From Ilex aquifolium (lineage: Eukaryota > Streptophyta > Magnoliopsida > Aquifoliales > Aquifoliaceae), in NCBI GenBank assembly GCA_951799425.1, contig OX637393.1, positions 20,687,744-20,751,743 of the forward strand: DNA of 64,000 bases. Direction: 5' to 3'. Every line of letters begins with the position of its first letter. The first letter of the stretch is position 1. Positions 1-9,007 of the stretch are shown piece by piece. The notes beneath the pieces were generated by a model. It did no database searches, was not told the DNA's origin, and saw nothing but the letters and a program-made list of their open reading frames with translations. The position numbers were made by a program, and so were the translations under genes.

Positions 1-1032
1 ATAGAAAGCTCTAAGGAAGAAGATGAATAGTAATTTTCGTTTTTTGCATTTCCTTTCCATTGCAAGTGCTGTAAGCTTTAAACTTCTTGTATTCCTTAAT
101 CCTTGCACTTTAATCTCATCTATTTCAAGTTCATTGCAAGTTTAATCCTTTGTTCTAGCTTTCACCATTTATGTTTTCAAGTTCTTTAATTTTCAAGTTT
201 TACATTTGGGTATTTGTTTCAATATGTGTATTATGTTCATGAATGTCATTTCTCTTTCACCTTAGCTCTTTTCTTGTAATTTCTACAAGTTCAAATCTCC
301 ATTTCTCTTCCATGTCCATTTCCTTTATGCTTGTCTTGCATTTTTAATATGAGTAGCTAGGATTTAAGTTGGTTAATCCAAGGGAAAATTCCTCTTGGGA
401 ATACCATTTTCAACTCTTCTTCATTCCTCCCTTTAGAGTCAAATGGTTCGGTTTGACGGGGTTGAGAGTGGATGAGTTGGTGAGCCTTTGATATTCTGTA
501 GGCCTAGTCACGGTTTATGCTTAGATACTCACCAATCTCGTCCCTAGCTTCCCCCGAATCAATCGTTCATTCATGCTCAATCGGAGGAAGGCTTTGAGTT
601 GATTTGGTATTCCCATTGGAATGAACCCTTTGGATTAGCCAACACTTGCTTTATTTGCATTTTCATTTACAAACCAAACACAAAACTCAAACAAAAGATT
701 TTACATTTTCTTTTCACTTTTGTAAAATCACTTTCACAAAACTCCCTTTCCTTCCCTGAGGAGACGACCTTGGAATACTCTTCCAAGTAAAACACCGACA
801 ACGAAAGACTCCTTGCGATTGGGAACGCTTTTGTTCACACCCGCATTTCATTCCACATATTTTTTTCATCACATTTCCATTCACATCCATTTTGTTGTTG
901 TTTCCTATCTTCTTGCATCATCCGGATGGAGAGTGACACTCCCCCATCACTATAAGCCACATACACACATTGAGGGTGAGGGTGATGGTGATGTTCAGAG
1001 GTTAGGAAACAACAACATTTTCCAATCAATCA
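1..1032 (+). repeat. E1 5' LTR, left part cut by window edge (Athila type)
   Basis: This stretch is a direct copy of 5190-6222. By eye the two copies differ by about ten substitutions and one single-base indel, roughly 1 percent, so E1 is a young insertion. It contains the R/U5 side of the LTR and ends ...CCAATCAATCA, three bases before the primer-binding site. The U3 part, with the palindrome cluster seen in the 3' copy, lies left of the window. Short ORFs here are not conserved as proteins and I treat them as chance. Confidence 0.93.
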
Positions 1033-1035
1033 TTT

Positions 1036-1052
1036 TGGCGCCGTTGCCGGGG
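1036..1052 (+). other. Primer-binding site, tRNA-Asp
   Basis: TGGCGCCGTTGCCGGGG is the exact complement of the 3' end of plant tRNA-Asp(GTC) including CCA. This primer is reported for Athila/Calypso-type elements. The site starts three bases after the LTR end and fixes the + orientation of E1. Confidence 0.93.
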
Positions 1053-1178
1053 AAGGTAAAGCGTCGAGTTCGAGAGGTGATTTTGGGACGGCATAAGGTA
1101 AGTCTTGTGATTTTCATCACGGGCCAAGGTATGTCGTCTAACTTGTAAATATTTTTGTTTTAGTTTTTGTTTTGTATT

Positions 1179-2153
1179 ATGTCTTATAATTTTTATGAAA
1201 ATGTATATAATGCCCCATATTATGAAAATGTGTGTGAAATTTGTGATGACTATGGGCACATTACTAGTGAGTGCCCAAGAATGGCCTCTTATTTTGAAAA
1301 CGTTTGCAAGATTTGTGGTGAATATGGACACATCACTAGTGAGTTCCCTATAAATGCCCCTTATTTTGGAAACGTTTGCGAAATTTGTGGTGAAAATGGA
1401 CACCTCACTAGTGAATGCCCAATAAATTATCCGGTTCAAGACATTGAATGCGAAAGTTCAAATTCAGAGTTGGACTACCTAAATTTTTACCGCAACCATT
1501 ATGATTCACCGAGTTATTCGAGTTATGGTTGGGAGAATGAACCGTATAATTTTTCATCCAATCTCACACCACCAAATGAATTCTCCCACTATCCAACATA
1601 TGGGAACTCAACCGAAGTAGAATTGGAAAATGTTTGGTGTGATTTTATGCAATCCCAAATGGAATGCAATGCCCAAATGGAATGCATTGCCCAACAACTT
1701 AATGCATTGACTAATGCTACAATTGTTATGCATGAAGAACAACACCTTGAGCATAGTCAATGTATTGATGATGACCCCCCCAATGAAATGCATATGGATG
1801 TTGAATCTCCCACCACTATAGATTGTGACACATTTGATGAAGTTATTATCTTGCATGAGGCTAATGAGCCCAAGGACATTTTGCCATCTATGAGTGGTGT
1901 TGAGATTCACATTTCTCAACTTGGGGAGGGCATTGCAATGGAGTTAAGTTTTGAGACTCTTAAAGAAAAATTGAATACTCCACCTTTTGTATTGCATAAA
2001 CTCGCATACATCTTGGTTCGGTTGAGATTTTTGAATTATTATCCCTTGTATGGTTGGATAGATTGGATAAAAAAGGCATTTATACAACAAAAAAATTTTA
2101 AAATCAAAAAAATCCATGGGCGTAGGGTCATATCCGAATTGAAGCCGGATTGA
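1179..2153 (+). CDS. Zinc-knuckle ORF of non-autonomous Athila element (gag-derived)
   Basis: An intact 324-residue frame from the first real ATG after the PBS. Three 24-residue tandem repeats open the protein. Each carries a CX2CX4HX4C zinc knuckle (C19-C22-H27-C32; C43-C46-H51; C67-C70-H75-C80); the second has lost its last Cys (Phe56). The rest is acidic, with an FMQSQM stretch that is also present in full Athila Gag downstream of its knuckle, and ends in a basic tail. The protein therefore looks like the C-terminal part of Gag, without the capsid-like N-terminal domain and without pol. A related frame lies at 27367-28197 and a short relic at 40847-40987. Nucleic-acid binding is inferred from the knuckles. 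It may serve RNA packaging with helper proteins from autonomous relatives, or may be a relic open by youth. Confidence 0.75.
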   Translation: MSYNFYENVYNAPYYENVCEICDDYGHITSECPRMASYFENVCKICGEYGHITSEFPINAPYFGNVCEICGENGHLTSECPINYPVQDIECESSNSELDYLNFYRNHYDSPSYSSYGWENEPYNFSSNLTPPNEFSHYPTYGNSTEVELENVWCDFMQSQMECNAQMECIAQQLNALTNATIVMHEEQHLEHSQCIDDDPPNEMHMDVESPTTIDCDTFDEVIILHEANEPKDILPSMSGVEIHISQLGEGIAMELSFETLKEKLNTPPFVLHKLAYILVRLRFLNYYPLYGWIDWIKKAFIQQKNFKIKKIHGRRVISELKPD

Positions 2154-2319
2154 CATGAGCCCTTGTTGTTTTGTTTCCATGTACATAGTAGTTATATCTC
2201 TTTTATTGTTATATTTTTATTTTTCATGTCATTGTAGTATAATGGTGAGTATCATTGTAGTTTAGATTTTAACATGAAGCATGTTTCAACGGGAGTAGTT
2301 TGGCAGACAAAGCAGAACA

Positions 2320-2386
2320 GTACCGGTACTCGGTACCGGTACTAAAAGTCTACTGGAATCGCAGTACCGGTACCCAGTACCGGTAC
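2320..2386. repeat. Internal GTACCGGTAC palindrome cluster of E1
   Basis: Four perfect copies of GTACCGGTAC start at 2320, 2333, 2364 and 2377, giving two pairs with 13 bp start-to-start spacing and 31 bp between second members of the linker. The cluster is flanked by TTGGCAGACAAA and TTTGCCTGACAGA. It lies 170 bp after the zinc-knuckle ORF, in a position homologous to 6874-6969 in E2, where an env-position ORF follows. E1 has no such ORF. Confidence 0.9.
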
Positions 2387-2471
2387 TGTTTGCCTGACAG
2401 ACCCAATCTCTGCAATGCTGCTCCACCTGCTTTGAGGGCATCACCAGCATTTCTCCCCCATGTTCTAGTCT

Positions 2472-2484
2472 AAGTTGGGGGGTG
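2472..2484 (+). other. Internal polypurine-tract-like site 1
   Basis: AAGTTGGGGGGTG is identical to the true polypurine tract next to the 3' LTR (4352-4364), but lies about 1.9 kb upstream. The same site recurs in E3 at 28391-28403. Confidence 0.7.
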
Positions 2485-2626
2485 TAAATGAGCTTTGTGT
2501 GTTTCATTTTCTCTTTTATGTTTATATATATATATAAGAAAAAAAAAAAAGGGTATCTCATTTCCCATTTTACCTTCATTGTTTTCATTGCATGATTCCT
2601 TGTGCATTGAGGACAATGCATAGTTT

Positions 2627-2639
2627 AAGTTGGGGGGTG
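2627..2639 (+). other. Internal polypurine-tract-like site 2
   Basis: A second internal copy of AAGTTGGGGGGTG, followed by AGGTGCACC. Counterparts are at 28557-28569 (E3), 8769-8780 (E2, just downstream of pol) and 57559-57571 (E5, just downstream of gag). Such a tract could prime a second plus strand during reverse transcription, as central PPTs do in some retroviruses; that role is inference. Confidence 0.7.
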
Positions 2640-4351
2640 AGGTGCACCATTCACATGTTCCACCACTTTGTGTATAGAATAAGTTGGAAATGTGAAAATT
2701 TTGAAAAATTTTGGACAATTTTTGTGAAAAATAGTCAATATTGAACTATATTCCTTTATCCTAATTGTTATGGGATTTGTGAATTGCTTGATCTTCATTT
2801 TGAACTTTGAATACATGAGCACATTATAGAATTTTATCCTATGCTTGAGTATCACATATGTGTTGTCTTTCAAACTCAACCATTGTGCACCTTGAATGTG
2901 TAATTTGGACAATTTACGGATTGAGTTCACATTTGAGTGCTTGACATGAATAGTGGAGATGAGTAAGAAACCATGTGAACTTTAATGCCAATCCTTGTTT
3001 GGAGGGAACTTACATTTACTCAAGGAACAATTTTTCAAATTCTAAATTTGTTCAATAATCTCATTATGTTTGTTTTGGTTAGGTGCTTTTGGGTAGTTGA
3101 TTGACTTTGTCTTGAAACGCAAAATGCTCCTCCTATGCTTATCTAGAGATGATCTTAGGCCATTTTTGAAATGCTTTGAGCCTTTGCCTTTTTCTTGTGA
3201 AAATATTATCCCTAGTGCCGTGATTGAGCCTTAATTGAACTCGTTTCTATGCCACACATTTGACCAAGCCAATGAAAATGATAAATATCTACCTTACCTT
3301 GGTTGTTCCTAGAGCGGGATATGATTTGATCGTAAAAGAAAAGGAAGTATGGTGTGGAAACTCAAACAAAAGGGATGAAGGATGTTGAAACTCAAAAGAG
3401 TTCAATGGAAAAAGAATGAAAATCCAAGAAAATGAGAGAAAGGGAGTGAAAAAGGAGAAAAAGAATGAGAAAAAGAAAAGGGAAAAATGTAAAGGAAAAG
3501 AAAGAAAAGAAACAAAGGGTGTGGTGATGGTGTGAAAATCAAAATCCCATAAAAGGGAAGTGTTTTTCTAAGATTAAGGTCATTCACCCGGAACAACCCT
3601 CTTTGTTATCCTATATCCTTCGTTTCCCTTACCACAACATCACCCCAAGGCCTCATTACAACCCATGAAAGTCCTAAAAGATCTAGAGAAGCATGGGGGA
3701 TGCATACTTTTAAAGAAAAAGAGAAGTTAATTTTACTATCTAATGCCCTAGCATTCCTTTCATGAGATTATGCCAAGGTTGTTTCATTTGTATGCATGTG
3801 CTTCATTTTTGGATTATATGTGAGCATTTTGGTTTGTGAATAAGATTCTATCTCACATGTACACATGGAGTGCATGCTAGGATAATCATTGCGTTATTCA
3901 TTTTTGAGAGAAACCCTTGGTGAGTTTTTGCATCAAAGCTTAATTTGGATAGCCACGTGAATGTGAACCCCATTGTATAAATGTTTAAATTACATGTTCA
4001 TTTCACACACACACGAGTTTTGAAAGGAAATGTGTATGTGGATACTCTAGAATAGCATTTAAAGCTATAATGTGTTGCATGTGTTTTTAGTTAGGATGTT
4101 TTGAACATAGTTTTTTTTTATTGAAATCCCATCACTAGTTAAGATAGGGGAATATACTTTAAATATTGGATATTAGCAAGAAGTTTGTAGGTACCTTCAC
4201 TGGAAACCTTCACGAGACAAAACTCGTCCACTAGGGATCACCTAGGGGTTTAAAGGCTTGTTGCATGTGCTAAATGCAATTGCGGAATTAGTATAGGTTT
4301 ATTTTTGTTTGCTTGCTTTTACATTTTGTTTGCTAGGGACTAGCAAAGCTT
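2640..4351 (+). other. Long non-coding 3' region of E1
   Basis: About 1.7 kb without a credible ORF. It is nevertheless recognisably conserved, in the same order, with 28570-30237 (E3), more weakly with the reverse complement of 7040-8768 (E2), and in parts with 53576-55387 (E5). It contains a nearly pure purine tract of about 110 bp at 3405-3515, mirrored as a pyrimidine tract near 7920-8000 in E2. Confidence 0.75.
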
Positions 4352-4364
4352 AAGTTGGGGGGTG
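4352..4364 (+). other. Polypurine tract of E1
   Basis: AAGTTGGGGGGTG lies directly before the TGATGAGCGC start of the 3' LTR, the expected place and composition of the plus-strand primer. Confidence 0.9.
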
Positions 4365-6222
4365 TGATGAGCGCATAATATTGCATATTTGAAGGGCTCA
4401 TTACATGCATGATAACTCAACTTTTGCATTTAAATACTTAGTGTTAGCCAAAATTGTCTATAATGTTGATATTTTGATGTTGCAACCTTTTATAGCTTAA
4501 ATGATTGATTTTAGGACATTGCAACCTTGATGGATGTGTGGTGAAGGCATGGACACAATACATGAAGAATTGGAGGCTTAAAAGTGAAGAAATCAAGAAG
4601 GCATTGGTGCTTGGGAACAAGGGCACCAGCTGCAGCAACAATTGGAAGCACCGCCTCGGAATTCCTCCATTTTGACCATGATCTACTCCGAATTTGGAAC
4701 AGTTCAAAACATGAAAGTTGTATATATTGGTGTCTTATGTTTGGTGTCAAAATTTCAGCCCAATCCAACGGTTAGATCAAGAGTTATGACGATTCTACCG
4801 AAGGTGGTCCAGTGCAGAAAAACAGTACCGGTACTCGGTACTCCGGACCTTCTGGTCGCGAAAATAGCCTGTAACTCAACTTTGAGGCTTGGGGGTCCCA
4901 CCTACACTTCTCCCACGCCTATCCCAACATTTCCTTACACATTTACAGGCCTCCTACACTCAAGTGGAAGACTTTAAAGGCCAATGCATTAAAGGAGGAA
5001 TGGGGGGGAGTGGGCTGCCCAGGCTATGATCTCCTAGCCTGTCAAAGCCATCCATTCAGCCCTCTCTTGATGGGAGCTCGTACACACAGCTAGGGGGGAG
5101 CCTCATGGACGAAAATGCAACTCTCTCACACCATTATATTCAGCATTCCATTCATTTGTAAGGGTTGGCTACCTAAGCTTAGGAGAGAGATAGAAAGCTC
5201 TAAGGAAGAAGATGAATAGTAATTTTCGTTTTTTGCATTTCCTTTCCATTGCAAGTGCTGTAAGCTTTAAACTTCTTGTATTCCTTAATCCTTGCACTTT
5301 AATCTCATCTATTTCAAGTTCATTGCAAGTTTAATCCTTTGTTCTAGCTTTCACCATTTATGTTTTCAAGTTCTTTAATTTTCAAGTTTTACATTTGGGT
5401 ATTTGTTTCAATATGTGTATTATGTTCATGAATGTCATTTCTCTTTCACCTTAGCTCTTTTCTTGCAATTTCTACAAGTTCAAATCTCCATTTCTCTTCC
5501 ATGTCCATTTCCTTTATGCTTGTCTTGCATTTTTAATATGAGTAGCTAGGATTTAAGTTGGTTAATCCAAGGGAAAATTCCTCTTGGGAATACCATTTTC
5601 AACTCTTCTTCATTCCTCCCTTTAGAGTCAAATGGTTCGGTTTGACGGGATTGAGAGTGGATGAGTTGGTGAGCCTTTGATATTCTGTAGGCCTAGTCAC
5701 GGTTTATGCTTAGATACTCACCAATCTTGTCCCTAGCTTCCCCCGAATCAATCGTTCATTCATGCTCAATCGGAGGAAGGCTTTGAGTTGATTTGGTATT
5801 CCCATTGGAATGAACCCTTTGGATTAGCCAACACTTGCTTTATTTGCATTTTCATTTACAAACCAAACACAAAACTCAAACAAAAGATTTTACATTTTCT
5901 TTTCACTTTTGCAAAATCACTTTCACAAAACTCCATTTCCTTCCCTGAGGAGACGACCTTGGAATACTCTTCCAAGTAAAACACCGACAACGAAAGACTC
6001 CTTGCGATTGGGGAGCGCTTTTGTTCACACCCGCATTTCATTCCACATATTTTGTTCATCACATTTCCATTCACATCCATTTTGTTGTTGTTTCCTATCT
6101 TCTTGCATCATCCGGAGGGAGAGTGACACTCCCCCATCACTATAAGCCACATACACACATTGAGGGTGAGGGTGATGGTGATGTTTAGAGGTTAGGAAAC
6201 AACAACGTTTTCCAATCAATCA
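4365..6222 (+). repeat. E1 3' LTR (Athila type, 1858 bp)
   Basis: It starts TGATGAGCGC and ends CCAATCAATCA; both ends are confirmed by the solo LTR at 14067-15910, which has the same termini and a perfect TSD. One intact palindrome GTACCGGTAC lies at 4825-4834, followed by a decayed partner. The LTR cuts into the env-position ORF of E2, so E1 inserted into E2. The 5 bp after it, GATAG, should be its TSD; the left copy is outside the window. Confidence 0.93.
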
Positions 6223-6667
6223 GATAGACAGGTGGGGAAGATGGAGGTCTCTGATAGTTTCCAAGAAGGGTGGCTATGACGTCAGGGGTCACTGTAAATA
6301 CCTTTCCCCTAACATTCACTCTCAGAACTTCCCCAACAGCAACCTCAACTAATTTCAATGAACGGTAGAACTCCCTTACCAATGCCAGGTTGTAACCCTC
6401 AACTTCCTTGAACCAGAAATGCATCCCATGCCCCTCAATGATTTTCACAACGGGATGAATGGGGGAAAGGGACATTTTATCCAAAAAACGTTCACAGGTC
6501 ACACCCTTACCATCGATCAACTGGTGTCGGGCATCCCTCTTAGCCCTCTTCCTCTGCTCCTCTGGGTCCTCACTTGACCCTTCGCCTCCTCTCTTCCGGC
6601 TAGAGGAGACCCTGGCAGGAAGGGAACTGGGCTCGGGTCCTGGTCCTGGTCTCTTAGTGCGAGCCAT
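6223..6667 (-). pseudogene. Env-position ORF of E2, C-terminus removed by E1 insertion
   Basis: The frame starts at an ATG at 6667 (protein begins MARTKR) and stays open for 148 codons until the E1 LTR boundary. The N-terminus is Pro/Ser-rich and then strongly basic (RKRGGEG and EEQRKRAKRDAR), like a bipartite nuclear localisation signal. An LVREFY block followed by a V-RG-(F/D)-V block resembles the plant 'putative plant transposon protein' domain often annotated in Athila/Tat elements; that family name is from memory. I see no signal peptide or membrane segment in the surviving part, so an envelope function is not supported. It is sense with pol (9008-13618) and downstream of it. A GTACCGGTAC cluster lies about 210 bp upstream. 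Confidence 0.6.
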
Positions 6668-6873
6668 TGAGTTTATCCGATGAGGGTTGTCCAAAGCAAG
6701 CGAAATCAAAGGAGGTTTTATGGATTGAGAGGGAAGTGGGGAGGGTTTTGGAACCTTGGAGTGTTTTCGAGTGAGGGAGAGAGGGATAGGGCAGGAATAG
6801 AAGCGGGGAAATGAAGGGTTTAACGAGGAGTTTAAATTAAAAGCCCTAAAAAAAATTTCGTGTCAGACAAATC

Positions 6874-6969
6874 GTACCGGTACTGAGTACCGGTACTTCG
6901 ACTCCAGAAGGTTTGGCGTACCGGTTCTGAGTACCGGTACCATATCGTACCGGTACTGAGTACCGGTAC
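6874..6969. repeat. Internal GTACCGGTAC palindrome cluster of E2
   Basis: Six units start at 6874, 6887, 6918, 6931, 6947 and 6960 (spacings 13, 31, 13, 16, 13); the one at 6918 has a single mismatch. A 21 bp linker beginning TTCGACTCCAGAAGG is repeated in the cluster of E2's own LTR near 16882. The cluster sits between the non-coding region and the env-position ORF, upstream of that ORF's ATG. Confidence 0.92.
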
Positions 6970-7019
6970 TGTTATGCTTTGTCTGACAAACTCCTCCTGC
7001 TGAGCATACCACCACTCCA

Positions 7020-8768
7020 ATCCAGCTTAGGACCTTCCTAGACATTTCATCACATTACTTGTGACTCCAACTCCCTTCAAAAGATGTACTCCACTTATTT
7101 TCCACAATTTGATCCATCATGCCCAAGTTAATATCAAAATTGCAAAGTGATTTAAAACTTTGATGCATTCAACATCCAGGGAATGAATTTCTATTCTTTA
7201 ATTATCAAAATGAGTATCCCAAAATGTAAAAATGGATTTAAATAACACACATAGTTCTAATCCTTTCCAAATATCAAAAACTTGAGCAATATTCCCTCAT
7301 TCTTGCAAGCATGGAGTTATTTAACAATTTTCTCAAATGATTGAACTAGGCTAACAAGAGCAAAACCATAGTTTTAGATACTAGTCAAAAGTATGCACCT
7401 AAACATTGATTTTCAACTTGCGTGTGTGTGAATTAAACAAGTAATTTGAACAGTTACACAATAGGATTCACATTCGAAAAGCTGGACAATTTCAGCTTCA
7501 ATGCAACAATTCACCAAGGGACACTCTTAAGCAATGAAATACACTCAAGTTATCCTGGTATGCACTCCATGTGTACATGTGAGATAAAGTCTTGTGTTCA
7601 AAACAAAGTGTGCCCACATGTAATCCAAAAATGAAGTTAACAAATGAAAATGAAGCGAACTTGGCATAGTCTCATGAACAGAATATTAGGGCATTAGGTA
7701 GTAAGACTAAACTCATCATTCCCTTTGAAATATGCACCTCCCAACTTCTCTAGATCACTTAGGACTTTAAGGGTTATAATGGGGCCTTGGGGTGGTATCT
7801 AGGAAATTGAAATGAAGGATATAGGATAACAAAGAGGGTTGTTCCGAGTGAGAGACTTTTATTTTAGACAAACACTTCCCTTTTCATGGGATTTTGATTC
7901 TCACCTCGTCACCACATTCTTCGTTTCTTTTTTTTTTTCTTTCCTTCTTTCACCCATTTTCTTCCTTTTCTTGGATTTTCATTCTTTTTCCATTGAACTC
8001 TTTGAGTTTCAACATCATTTATCTCTTTTGTTTGGGTTTCCACACCATACTTCCTTTACTTTTGCAATCACTCATTTATGCTTTTAGGAACAACCAAGGT
8101 GAGGTATATCTTTCTTGTTTTCATAGGCTTGGTCAATTGTGTGGCATAGAAACAAATTCCAAATAAGCTCAATCACGGCACTAGGGATAATATTTGCACA
8201 AGAAAAAGGTTAAAGGCTCAAAATATTCAAAGATGGCCTAAGATCACTTCCAGGTCCGCATGGGAGGGCATTATATGTTCAAGACAAATCAGTCTACTAA
8301 CCAAATGCACTAACCAACGCAAACATAATGAGACTATTGAACAACTTGACAAAAAAAAAAAAAAATGTTCTTTGAGTAATTTTAAATTCCCTCCAAAAAG
8401 GATTTGGCACTAAAACTTTCAAGGGTATTTACTCGTCTCCACTACTTATGTCAAGCTTAAAAACATGAATTCAATCCGTAAATTGCCAAAATTACACATT
8501 CAAGAGTCACATACAGTTGAGTTCAAAAATCAATACCTAAATGATACTCATGCATAGGATCCACTTCCATAGAATACTCATGTGCACAAAGTTCACAACA
8601 AATATCAACATGTCATCAAACTCACACAAACACATCATGAAGGAATACAGATCAACAATTAGATATTATTTTTTTTCATCAAAAAATTTCACCTATTTTT
8701 CACTAATGCAAGCAAAAATCAAAAATTTCCAAACAACAACCTTGGTGTATCAAACAAATGGTGCACCT
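7020..8768 (-). other. Long non-coding region of E2 downstream of pol
   Basis: No credible ORF. In reverse complement it matches in order the 1.7 kb non-coding region of E1, for example the GGTGCACC start, the purine tract and the CACACACACG block. In E2 it lies between pol and the palindrome/ORF module, whereas in E5 the comparable sequence follows that module. Confidence 0.65.
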
Positions 8769-8780
8769 CACCCCCCAACT
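8769..8780 (-). other. Internal polypurine-tract-like site of E2
   Basis: On the minus strand this reads AGTTGGGGGGTG, as in the E1 PPT. It lies about 230 bp downstream of the pol stop and followed by GAGGTGCAC, so this second tract exists in a pol-bearing relative and is not special to the non-autonomous copies. Confidence 0.65.
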
Positions 8781-9007
8781 AGAATCATGCATTGTCCTCA
8801 ATGCGACAAAAAGATATAGTATGCAATGGAAGACAATAAAAAGATAAATAAGGTAAGAGAACACCTCGCAATTGCGCTTCCGACAAAAACACCAAGATCT
8901 GGATCAAGGAGAAACCAATCTATACAACCACATCAAGTGAGTGACATAAAATAAGATTGACATAAATAAGTAAAAAAAAACTGTACAGTAGAAGGAATAA
9001 TCCCTAG
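8781..9007 (-). other. Spacer between pol stop and internal PPT-like site
   Basis: About 230 bp of AT-rich sequence with no ORF or recognisable motif. Confidence 0.5.

Noticed and set aside
1036..1052. tRNA-Asp-like sequence
   Set aside because: Only the 17-18 bp complement of the tRNA 3' end is present, no cloverleaf; it is a primer-binding site. The same applies to the other PBS copies and to TGGTATCAGAGC at 45653.
813..1439. ORFs on both strands across the LTR end and leader (111, 64 and 137 codons)
   Set aside because: They lie in LTR and PBS sequence, repeat wherever the LTR repeats, and have no conserved protein features.
6223..6667. DNA transposase gene
   Set aside because: The domain it resembles carries a transposase-like name in databases, but it lies in an LTR element downstream of pol and shows no DDE or zinc-BED features.
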